Part shown: in pieces, positions 24,392 to 34,499 of the stretch
Layout of the letters: every line of letters starts with the position of its first letter
Numbering within the stretch: the stretch's first letter is position 1
Assembly: GCF_901709675.1 (NCBI RefSeq)
Contig: NC_051088.1
Location: 23,130,193 to 23,194,192 of the forward strand
Length of the DNA stretch: 64,000 nucleotides
From: Syngnathus acus
Taxonomy: Eukaryota > Chordata > Actinopteri > Syngnathiformes > Syngnathidae
Direction: 5' to 3'
Notes under the pieces: generated by a model
What the model saw: only the letters and a program-made list of their open reading frames with translations
Told to the model about the DNA's origin: nothing
Database searches by the model: none
Made by a program: the position numbers and the translations under genes

Positions 24392-27038
24392 TCACTTTCT
24401 TTGTGCCGGAAGCTTCTTCCGCGGCTGAGGACGAGGAGGAGCCTGCTGATCTGCACCTGCAGGTCTGGAGCCCTACAAAGGAAGTAAACAGCCGGCAGCC
24501 AGTGAACAACTTCAAATGCTGGAAACGTTTTGAGAGCTCCGTTTGAGAAGCCCCTTTTGAGAAGCACTGACCGTTTGACCTTCGACCTGCTTTGCTTTTC
24601 TGACATTGGCCTGAGCTTGGCTTCTCGACCGTTGCGGCATGCCGCGTTGACCGTGAGAATGATGAGGACATTGATGTTGCTGTCTTTCTGGTTTGGACCA
24701 AGCCAAGCGAAGCTCCTCCACATCTGTTGGAATTGATTGAATGAATGTGTTGTATATTTTTTGAATTGAAATGATAGGCAGTGTTTTTATGACCTTTGGC
24801 TCGTTTTCGTTTTTCTCGAATGGCTCGGACGCAGCAAACAATCAGGATGATGATGAGCAACAGAGCAAGACCTGATAAGGACAAAAAGGAAGTTGGAAGA
24901 CATGCTGGAAATCTTGAATGTTTCATTGGTGAAGTAAATTTACCTCCAATGCCAGCCAGGATGCTCACCATGATCTTAAAATCTAGGCCAAATAATTCTT
25001 TGGGGAAAATGGAGCCTTGGATGAAGAGAGGAACGTGTCAGAGCAACAATTTGAGAAGAACGTTTGCACCTTACTCACTTGAGTCAGTGCAGTTTTGTTT
25101 CACGGCCTCGCTGCTCATGGAACTGAGTCGATTGGAAACTTTGCATGTGAACAAATCATGTTTCACATTTTGAACGATTTGTAGCACAGTCGGCTGATTT
25201 TTCTGGGGCAGAAGCTTGCCATTCTGAAACCACTCGACAATGGCTTTCTGTATCTGTGCATTAAAAAAAAAAATCATCATTTCATTTCCATAATTGTCCT
25301 TGTTTTGGTCTTTAAAAATGCTCTTTCGTTGGATCTCATTTGACAACATTGGAAGAAAAACAAAAACACTCAGCTCTTACCTGATCAGACGTGCAAGTGA
25401 ATTTCACATTAGGCAAGGCACATTCCACTTTCAATCCAGGCTTTGAGACAGGATCTAATCAGATTTGAAAGATCAACAATGATTCTCCAAAACTACTGGT
25501 ACTGGTACATAAAAAAAAAAAAACATCTGACAGGGCACTCATTGAAATATTTAGACATTCAAATTAAGTTTTTTAACAGCAGATAATAGGCGTAGAATAT
25601 AATTTTTTTCAACAAAAGCTCCACCAGCTGCTTTTAAACATAAAGCCATAAATAAAGAAGACAACATGCCGTAGGTGTCAAACTCAAGGCCCGGGGGCCA
25701 AATACAGCCCGCCACATCATTTTATGTGGCCTGCGAAGACATACTGTGCAGTGAAATCATGTGTCAAATTGTCAAAATTGAAAATTGTCTTTAAAAACCG
25801 GAGATATTATGAGCAATTTTTAACACCATTCGTCTTTTTAAAAATATTTGAACAGTTTTTACTAGTCTCAGATTTGAAACCGAGTTTCTTGTGTAGCCTG
25901 TACTGTATAGAATACATTTATTTATTTATAATGGCCCTCCAAAGGAAAGTATGAATACTAAAAAGGAGTTTGACACCTTTTCGAAACATACCCACCCAGT
26001 ACACACAAATACAGCTTCTTGGCATCCGTGAGAAGTTTGCCTTTCACATCATAAACCTCGGGGACGTAAGTGCCTTCACTGTTTCTCTTCAGGTTTGTCA
26101 GCTTCAGGGATCCATTTTGCAAAATGTCGTTTGGCTTCCCTATAACAACCTTGTCATTTCTTTGGTCAAAGATTTTGGTTTTGTTGTGTATCCATCTCAG
26201 TTTTTCTGATTTTTGCAGGTTGTGGTAGAGAGGCACATTAAAATTTCCGCCGATGAGGGCGTAAGCTTCACAAGCATCTTGGGAGTCTACGGCATAAAAA
26301 AAAAAAAAAATTAATAAGAACATTCAACATTGATTGTTTTGTAGCCAAGCAGTTTTGCATGTTGATTGAATCAGAAGTTGTACTTTCTTGTTTTTAGCTT
26401 GGTTGCCTTACTTCCTGTCCTTTTTTTTTTTTCTTCTCAGACTTGTCACTAGCAGGCCATCTTGATAAAACAACATTATCATGCAACATCTTTCTTTTCT
26501 GAAGACGACACACACAAAATAAATTTACTTTTATTATGTCGAGTGGTTGCATGAAATAAAATCAAGTGGATGCAGATCCATAATTTACATCTACTTAATA
26601 ATTGTATTCGGATCCAAATAAATACATTTTGTTTGCAACCAATTATAAATAAATAAAATTGAGTCAGTTCAACGCACCGATTCTTTTCGCAGTGAACAAT
26701 ACAAGTCTGAATTTATCTATTTTTATTTAGCTTTACAAATAGCCGGTTTGCCAATTTAGCACAAGGGGAAAAAAACAATATATGTATTTTTAAATCAAAG
26801 AAGTCATTTTATTTCTATTCAGACATAATAACCATGTGAGATAACTTCTGTAAAAGTCATATTAAAAAGTTACACATTGGCAAAAATTCCAAAAATCGAC
26901 CAACTGAAAACTACATGTTAGCAATCGTCACAGAATCATTTTGAAATATTCTTTACCTGCACAGGTAAGACGACAGCCGAGAAGGAGCAGGGAGACAATT
27001 GATGAAGGTAGAATACGCACCATCACCTTCAACTTCAT
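24392..27038 (-). CDS. cd2: CD2-like T-cell adhesion molecule (two Ig domains, membrane span, basic/proline-rich tail)
   Basis: In mammals CD2 is a T/NK-cell receptor for CD58/CD48-type ligands. Coding exons on the minus strand: 27038-26957 (signal), 26286-25996 (Ig1), 25454-25381 and 25253-25079 (Ig2), 25015-24944 and 24871-24794 (stalk, membrane span about residues 222-246), 24723-24572 and 24472-24392 (tail). Phases join without a break to give about 334 residues (human 351). Ig1 shares the pattern LRWIHNKTK...NGSLKLTNLK...VYDVKGK with human CD2 and lacks the usual B-F strand disulfide, as in CD2. Ig2 starts VSKPG and keeps four cysteines (VEC, FTC, FTC, QNC). The tail is basic and ends with APPRPQPRKK. 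No TxYxxV/I switch motif is present, which argues against a SLAM-family receptor. Position beside ptgfrn supports CD2. The donor of the 24572 exon is uncertain; an alternative stop lies at 24512 if the last intron is not spliced. Confidence 0.8.
25672..25980 (-). mobile_element. hAT-like non-autonomous element in cd2 intron 2
   Basis: Starts TAGGTGTCAAACTCAAGGCC and ends GAGTTTGACACC. Its right end lies only 16 nt from the cd2 Ig1 exon donor at 25996. Confidence 0.65.
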
Positions 27039-28635
27039 AGCTGACTGACACGAAGAACAACTGCTGGGTAATATGAAGGTTATTTCCTGTCGAAGCAACC
27101 AGAACCTCATTTCGCAGTGTGCTCGTAAACAGAAGCGATCCACGGGCCCCCCATCTCGATTTTTTTTTTTTTTTTTTAACTCAACTTTAGTAGTTTTTCA
27201 TTCAATTCTTTTTTTTAAAACTTTTTGTCAGAATAATGTGTGACTCAAAAAGAAGGCCCTTCACAAATGAACCTTTGGCAGATGCAATGTATGTAGATTG
27301 GGGTCAAAAGTTTTGTACAAATTCAAACTGAAACTGAAAATAAACGTGGTGAGCTTGAAACTTGAAAACACTATATTCAAAATAAAAATACCTTGGCAGC
27401 ACAGTGATGCATTGGTTAGCATGTCTCTGTATGCCCTGCATGTATAATCATTTATTCAAATAATAACATTTTTTTCATTTATTAAAACATCAAATAGTTA
27501 ATTTTACTCATGCAATTTCACTTTTATGGAGATAACATTCCAATTACAAGAGCCGTATCGCTACAGCTGATGGCTTAGTTGTACTACTCAAGTGGTATCA
27601 AAGTGGAATCGGTCAAGCTGGGGCTGTTCCTAATATTTTGGTAAGCAAGTATTTTATTATGCTTAGGGATGCCATTTCCTTAAGTGTACCTAATAAAACC
27701 AAGTCGAGACTTTAACTGCATTCGAGTTAGCTGCCGTGCATGAATCAATGTTTAACTGTCGAGGATTTCGTTAGATTTGTTTTTTGTTTAGCGTATTTGA
27801 ATCGTATTTCAATTGGATTGCGAGTTTTTTTTTTCAAGAAGTGGAGACTTTCAGTGGGTTCTCACATCCTGACTGCTTGTGTTCCTGAATGCGACACAGA
27901 TGACCCTGTTATGTTAAATGGGCCTTTATAAATAGAACAGATATTTTTCCACTGCACGGGTCCAACATCCGACCAGAGACACCACACAAACATTCGGGGT
28001 CTTTTAGGAAAAAAAAAACCTCCACCGCGCTCGCACGATAACACCACCGCCACACTCACAATTATTAACTCCGATCCCATCGAAAAAAGTGTTTTTGAAA
28101 TAAATCGCAGCTTGTTGACGCTGGTGAATGAAAGACGAATTATGTGAGTATACTTTCTATTTCATAGAACACGTAGTACTGAGATTCACAAATCCATAAA
28201 TATGAATATAAATATGATAAATCCAGCTCGCATGTGCAGCAGGCCTGTGGGGACAATCCTGCGGTGGGCCTCTCCACATAGACGTTCTAAATCTAGAGTA
28301 GAGTAGGAGTGATGTGGGAGATTGGGGAGAGGGGTATGAGGGGGGGGGGGATTATTTGGGTATTGGGGAGATTCTGAACCAGGCAGAGAATGTGTGTTAA
28401 GATGCCAACAGCAGCAGTAGGACCTCCAGAGTACACAATGATCGGGTGGAGCCTGATTGACCCTTTTCACTTCATTCCAAAGGAGAACAAGACAAATAAA
28501 AAATACGGAGGCAGGCTGGAAAATACGTCTGAGAAATATTCTGACAGATTTATGCTGAAGATAAAGAATACATGGGTTAGCTGTCTTGTATTGTTTGTCT
28601 ACATGTTTTTGCTGCACCGCTTGTGTTCAACCATT

Positions 28636-28941
28636 TGCTGTCAAACTCATTTTTGTCGCGGGCCGCTTCATAGTTATCGTTTCCTTCAGAGGCCCATTAT
28701 GTCAACACTATTAATTGATGAGTATTTTTTAAATCAGTGCCCAGTAAAAACTGTTTTGATATTTAAAAAAAAGATGAATGGTAAAAAAAAATCTACAAAT
28801 CTCTATTTTCTTTTTTAATTGAAGACAGTTTGTAATTTTAGTATTGCCGCATGAACTCGATGCTCGGTTTGTATTTGCGGGCCACACAAATTGATGTGGC
28901 GGGCCATATCTGGCCCCCGGGCCTCAACTTTGACACCTACG
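28636..28941 (+). mobile_element. hAT-like element, first of a tandem pair
   Basis: From TGTCAAACTCATTTTTGTCG to TTTGACACCTACG. The left CAGGGG end is degraded. It is followed after 8 bp by a second copy of the same family. Confidence 0.6.
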
Positions 28942-28949
28942 GCTTAAAG

Positions 28950-29269
28950 CAGGGGTGTCAAACTCATTTTTGTCGTGAGCCACATTGTAGTCAGCGTTTC
29001 CCTCGAAGGGCCATTATGACTGTCGACCCAAATAAATAAACGCCTCATATTCTATACAATATAAGCTACAAAACAAACTGACAAATAATTGTTTTTCAAA
29101 TCAGACTAGTGGAAACTTTTCAAATATTTTAAAAAGATGAATATTAAAAGTTAAGACAATTTGCAATTTTAGTATGACTTAAATTTAACACACAATTTGT
29201 CTTCGCGGGCCACAGAAAATGATACGGCGGGCCATATCTGGCCCCCGGGCCTCAATTTTGACACCTACG
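28950..29269 (+). mobile_element. hAT-like element, second of a tandem pair
   Basis: From CAGGGGTGTCAAACTC to TTTGACACCTAC. GCTTAAAG flanks it on both sides, a perfect 8-bp target duplication. Confidence 0.75.
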
Positions 29270-30559
29270 GCTTAAAGGGTTAAAGTATCACAATGTAAAT
29301 GCTAATTAGCTTAGCATCAACTTATATTTAAAGGCACCACTATATTCTTTTGTGATGACTTTTTTTTTAAAGGCTATTAAACAACAAATGGAGCGGTGAC
29401 ATTTGATGTGGTCACGATTGTCTCAATCGTCTATGGTGGGAGACGTGCTGACGTGACAGAGAGACCGCTTCGTTCTCTCTCTCTTTCGCTCTCTGTCTCT
29501 CTCACCCTCTCACTCTAGTTTCGGGTCAGTCATCTTTTCACCATGTAAGGATACAAAGCTGTGCAGCTCCGGAATAAAAAAAAGAAAAAGACAAAAAGGT
29601 CATTCTTTGCAGGAGCAAATAAGAGAAGATGTAAAAGCATGTGAGCTGCATTTGTTACAGCCTGCGTAAGAAGGAAAGACATTTTTTTTATTTTCAAATC
29701 ACCAACTACAAAGCAATGATAAACTTCCCAGCTAATTTCCAAATGGCTGTAATCAGTTAAATAATGTAGAACATAAAAGTTGAGTTCCTCTCTTCGCACG
29801 CTTTTACATTCCAGCCGGCACTAAATCTCTCTTAAGTCTCCACAAGCTTTGACAGCTTTGTCTCATGTACCTGCTGAGAAAACATTTGTATTATCTTTAA
29901 TTCACACAGCACGCACGCTTAAACTAGTGTTTGTCGTCCTTAATGCATTTTCATCTCTGACTGCAGTTTCACAGCCTTTCTAGAGGATTAACTTTTCATG
30001 TCCAGTCCACTCTTAAAAAAACAAAAAAAATGTCAGTGTGAAGTAAGAGTCAAACATTCGGTGATTGATATTTTATTTACATTTTTCTAATGATATTTCT
30101 GCGCCATAGGCAATTTTTTTTCTTGCAAGTCACTAAATTTTTTTTATTTTTCATCTATAATAATTTAAATTGGGATATTTATGGCAACATTGTTTGTTAG
30201 TGCAACAAAGCTATAAAGTTGTTTACTCCAAAGCAATTTGCTGAGTTATTTTTAACATATGTCTTAAGACATGGGACAAAGCAAAGGGACAGGTCATTCT
30301 GGAAGCTTTTATTTCTTTGTTGAAAATACATGAAAGGCAATTTTGAACATTAGCATAACCTAAAACATTTTGTTGAATGGTCCAACTTATTTTTACTCAT
30401 TAATTATTTTTTGTGGAGGATGTGACCCAGAGGTTTAAACAAACACGCACGCACATACATTCCTTTTGTAAGTTTAAGAAAAGTTTACAAAGTTAACAGT
30501 GACAACATATTTTTTCTTGTTGTGGATTGGTCAGTTTTTTTTTCTGTTTGAAGAGTAAT

Positions 30560-30579
30560 CTCTCTCTCTCTCCGTCCCT

Positions 30580-30619
<40 letters not shown>
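30560..30619 (+). repeat. (TC)n tract before the candidate pln 5' exon
   Basis: TC runs interrupted by TCCGTCCCTCCCTCCC. It would serve as the pyrimidine tract of the acceptor at 30634. Confidence 0.85.
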
Positions 30620-30620
<1 letters not shown>

Positions 30621-30634
30621 GCTTCTGTTTACAG

Positions 30635-30696
30635 CCTTGAATATCTGACATATCTTGGTCTCTCAAACACCAGTCAGACCTGCTCGCATCTGAAAG
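30635..30696 (+). other. pln: Candidate non-coding 5' exon of pln
   Basis: A 62-nt segment flanked by a strong 3' splice site (a long TC tract then CTGTTTACAG) and a strong 5' splice site (AAAG|GTAAGA). It lies upstream of pln on the same strand, in the place where vertebrate phospholamban genes have an untranslated exon. A strong acceptor suggests at least one more exon further upstream. This is inference from splice signals only. Confidence 0.4.
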
Positions 30697-30862
30697 GTAA
30701 GAAGCAACATCCTTGACTTCATCTCGATGTATCAGTCACTTTATTAGGCACACCTACTCAATCTGACGAGCTACAATAGATGGTGTACCCCAAATTTTGC
30801 ACTTTTATGAATTTATTAATGATCAATTTTGTCTGTCAGAGAAGAATTAATTCCACAGAATA

Positions 30863-31078
30863 TTTACTAATTTGTTGTTTGTACCGGTGTTGAATTGTAT
30901 TGCATCATAGTTTTTTTCAAAAAAAAAAATTGCTCCAATAACTAAAGCAGGTATCCAAAATATTGGAAACACCATATTTATTAACTGTTTGTACCGGTGG
31001 TGAATTGTATTGCATCATACTAGACGTTTTTTTCTAAAAATACCTCCTCCAGCAGGTATCCAAAATATTGGAAACACC
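30863..31078 (+). repeat. 110-bp direct duplication in the pln intron
   Basis: GTTTGTACCGGTGTTGAATTG and the later GTTTGTACCGGTGGTGAATTG are 110 bp apart, and each copy ends with AGGTATCCAAAATATTGGAA. Confidence 0.75.
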
Positions 31079-31956
31079 TCTAACTAGGATGCAGTGCAAA
31101 CTTTTAACTTTTAAAGTGTCTGACATTGTCAACCAAAAGACTTTGCAGCGAGGAGAAAATATTTGTCGCTTCCAAAACAAGCTTAGTGCTCTTCATTGTC
31201 AAAGAGCTGCTATTATTCAAGAGTGGAAGAAACGTGTTTTGTGTCATAACTTCTCCATCATCACTTGGGAGTCCTCTCTGCAATGCGAGTCGAGTTTCCA
31301 TAGCAGCTGAAAGCCACTTTGACGGAAACTATGAATGAGTCGAAAGATAAAGAACAGGAACCCGTCAGCTGTTTAAAGCCAGAGACAACAAAGCCCACCT
31401 CAGCTTCAACATGGCGGCTGTTCTTTTTCCAACTTCTTTGATTATTTTGTTGATACAATCGATTGCGTGTGGCTTTTTTTGTACTTTCACAAGCAGCCAC
31501 ATGACGCATCACAGCCACATTGGAGCGATGCCAGGTGAAGAGCAGCTAACAATAGCAGCTTGGGTTCATAGTCTTGCAAACTGCCGCCTCTTCCTCAAGC
31601 AAAATAAACACACACGCATGGAAGGCATTTTTTTTTTTTTTTTCAAAAAATGCATGACGCAGCAATCTGCCTGTTCGGCTTCCCCGGCAACTTGATGTTT
31701 GTAAACAAATGACAGCTCATGTTGCACACTCAAAAAAAAAAAAAGTTGGAGGTTACATGAAGCATTTTTTTTTCCATTGAGCACATCCACTCAGAAGTTT
31801 TTTCTTTTCTGTCCCCCTCTCATGACGTCATCCTCCTCTTATTACGTCACGAGCCACTTCAACAAGACTCACCTCTGGGTCTTAACAAAAACGACTATAA
31901 TTACAGGAACTGCATAAAAATAAAATATATGACAAAATAAGAATGTTCCCCTAACT

Positions 31957-32282
31957 CAGGGGTGTCAAACTTTTTTTTCACGGGTCGCATTGTAGTCATA
32001 GCTTCTTTCGGAGGGCCATTCTGACTGTCAACCCAAATAAATGTATGAACACCTCATATTAGATACAGTAAAAGCTACAAAACAAACTGACAAATAACTC
32101 GTTTTCAAATCTGACGAGTAAAAACTAGTCAAATATTTAAAAAAAAAAAGATATTAAAAGTGAAGACAATTTGCAATTCTAGTAATGACACACGAATTTG
32201 ATGCACAATTTGTCTTCGCGGGCCACATAAAATGACGTGGCGGACCGTATCTGGCCCCCGGGCCTTGGGTTTGACACCTGTG
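31957..32282 (+). mobile_element. hAT-like element with 8-bp target duplication
   Basis: From CAGGGGTGTCAAACTT to TTTGACACCTGTG, flanked by CCCTAACT on both sides. Confidence 0.8.
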
Positions 32283-33239
32283 CCCTAACTAAAACCATAT
32301 CTTTTCACAGATAATAAAATGATTTCTTCAAAACTTCAAGGTTGCAACACTCAGGCAGCATCAAGGCCAAATAAAGCGCACAGGGCAAGCGGCAACCCAC
32401 AGACAATTTGCTGAAAAATAAAGATTTCAAATCTATTTGGTCTAGACGGGAGCTAAATTTAGCAGAAGCCTCGAAAGCTCCTCGGATTTACCGGCAACAC
32501 TGAATTATTTTCACTCATTAGCAGCGTGAAACTGAGGATTACTTGCACATTGTTCCACAGAGGAACAGCTGACTATCTTTAATCTTACTCATCAGCCCAT
32601 TTCTGTTCCTGCCGTGACTATTCCCAAGCGAGAACTATAAAATCGTATTTGGATGTTGTGGAAGAACTTTGGCTGTGTTCCTTCCAATGATTTCAGCAAT
32701 GCATGAGCCAAGCCAGAGTTTGGAGGTGTGAGCACACCAACACACTTAAAGAGTTATCTAGTGAGGATTGAGGCTGGATGAGGCGTTAACATGTCGAGTT
32801 ATAATCAGCGACTCAAGAGTTCAGGGAGGTGGAGAGGGGGGCAAATCTGAACAATAAAAATAAAGTCATGGTACATAAAAATATTTTCAATACTCACTAG
32901 CTAGTAAAAATAGCCAAGTGCAAGATGCTCGGTTTTAGCAGCTGCTGCTAATACGAAAGCACGCTCACTTTGTCACATTGGCAAAGTCCCGCACGGGATC
33001 ATAAAAAGGATTCAAAGCCTCCGATGAAAGACATTTCAAATGTCACCCCATGTGCTCGCATTCATCTCCCATCAAGCTGGGCAGCGGGACTATGAAACGT
33101 GGAAAAGGCGAGGCCACTTTGACTTTACATTGTTGTCATCATATCCGTGTTGTCTGGAATGACGCATCATCGGACCTCGGCTGGCGCCTCCGGCCGGTTC
33201 TCTTATCATCGCAGCATGTGGGTGAGCCACAACTGAGGT

Positions 33240-33470
33240 CACATGAGAGTGCGGATGAGTTTCAGCTAGCATGACGCTATGAAGCGGAAAATGCTAACTT
33301 TGATCACACACAGCACATGAGAGAGAGTGCGGATGAGTTTCAGCTAGAATGACGCTATCAAGCGGAAAATGCTAACTTTGATCACACACAGCACATGAGA
33401 GAGAGTGCGGATGAGTTTCAGCTAGCATGACGTTATGAAGCGGAAAATGCTAACTTTGATCACACACAGC
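33240..33470 (+). repeat. 78-bp minisatellite, about three units
   Basis: Units start near 33249, 33327 and 33405, exactly 78 bp apart, each with GTGCGGATGAGTTTCAGCTA and CGGAAAATGCTAACTTTGAT. It ends about 40 nt before the pln splice acceptor. Confidence 0.85.
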
Positions 33471-33508
33471 AGGCGGGTAACATTCCACTCCTTCCCGTTT
33501 TCTTTCAG

Positions 33509-34125
33509 TCTAAAAGCGTCCTGTCGCATAACCAGTCGAGACCTGACCTCCGACCACCTTCATGTCCTGATTCCCTCATCCAGGCTCAGCATCACCGCAA
33601 GACTTCAATGATGGAGCGCGTCCAGCACATCACCAAGTCGGCCATGCGCCGCGCGTCCCAAATCGAGGTGACTCCGCAGGCCAAGAGGAACCTGCAGGAG
33701 CTCTTCATCAACTTCACCCTCCTCCTCATCTGCTTGCTTCTCATCTACATCATCGTCCTGCTGAGCAGCTGATGTGTGGAACGGGCGACCTTTACACTTC
33801 ACTCATCCACTTCATGTGTGACTGCACGTCTCCCTACAGCTACTCCAAGCCCGACTTGGTGTGTTGTATACAATGTATTTCAGTTGAAGAATGAGTAAGC
33901 CACAGTATGCACCACCTATCAGCAGTGTAGAGTTGGAAAGCTTGCACAATTACAATATGTGCAATGTGTCACGATAACTTTAAAAAAAAAAAGAAAAAAA
34001 AAAGTGAAACTCACAGCTACTCTGGACTTCTATCAGTTGTTTTTTGTCACAGTCCCGTCCTGAGAAGGAAAGATGAAATCGTCACTTGATGCACACTCTT
34101 AAATAAAAAGTAACAATGGCGTCAC
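33509..34125 (+). other. pln: pln coding exon with 5' and 3' UTR
   Basis: The exon begins after the TTTCTTTCAG acceptor ending at 33508, has about 100 nt of 5' UTR, then the coding frame and about 350 nt of 3' UTR. AATAAA at 34102-34107 is the first polyadenylation signal in a suitable place. The 3' limit is approximate. Confidence 0.5.
33611..33772 (+). CDS. pln: Phospholamban, SERCA calcium-pump inhibitor
   Basis: A 53-residue tail-anchored protein of sarcoplasmic reticulum that binds and inhibits the SERCA pump until it is phosphorylated. The frame starts [16 protein letters not shown] and ends in a hydrophobic helix with LFINF and [13 protein letters not shown]. Arg13-Arg14-Ala15-Ser16, the PKA site, is intact. 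Asn34 and the zipper residues Leu37, Ile40, Leu44 and Ile47 are present. Differences from mammals are Gln17 instead of Thr17 (CaMKII site), Thr36 and Tyr46 instead of Cys, and two extra serines at the end. An ATG at 33608 lies directly before; 33611 matches the family start. The whole frame lies in one exon, with a good acceptor (TTTTCTTTCAG) at 33508, as is usual for PLN. Confidence 0.93.
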   Translation: MERVQHITKSAMRRASQIEVTPQAKRNLQELFINFTLLLICLLLIYIIVLLSS

Positions 34126-34300
34126 AGAGAACATCATTTGCTGTTTAATTAAGACCGCAGTTGCCTGACACAATTGAAATGGCGTGCAAAGCTTCGTTGT
34201 GTTGCAGGAAAAGCTAAGATTTGAAAAAAAATAAAAATAAAATAAAATACAGGATATGTCAACTTGACCCAGAATTTCTGAAAGCAAAAACAGTGAGGGG

Positions 34301-34499
34301 CAAATGAAGCTTCAAATTACTTCATGAAGCAATTATATTTTGACTCCTCTAGATGGCACTGTTGGGTTCAATAAAAGGTTTTATGAAATGCCAAGATATT
34401 GTGCATCATGCATTCAGTCCAATGTTGAACTGAGAGCGCCATCTCGAGGAGTCAAAAATGAGAACTGCTTCATGAAGCAAACTCAAAGCTTCATTTTCT
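34301..34499. mobile_element. AATGAAGCTTC palindromic repeat, copy 1
   Basis: The ends are inverted copies of AAATGAAGCTTCAAATT...CTTCATGAAGCA. The interior carries GACTCCTCTAGATGGCACTG and, inverted, GCGCCATCTCGAGGAGTC. Confidence 0.6.

Larger units (their letters stand above)
27039..30634. other. Intergenic region between cd2 and pln
   Basis: The cd2 promoter should lie just above 27038 and the pln 5' end somewhere before 30635. The region holds a short repeat fragment (GGCAGCACAGTGATGCATTGG, near 27396), two hAT-like elements in tandem (about 28636-28941 and 28950-29269), a (CT)-rich stretch near 29470-29510 and the (TC)n tract at 30560-30619. No coding exon was recognised. Confidence 0.5.
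30697..33508. other. Presumed pln intron
   Basis: About 2.8 kb between the candidate untranslated exon and the pln coding exon. It contains a roughly 110-bp direct duplication (about 30863-31078), a hAT-like element (31957-32282) and three copies of a 78-bp unit (33240-33470). No coding exon was recognised. Confidence 0.4.
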
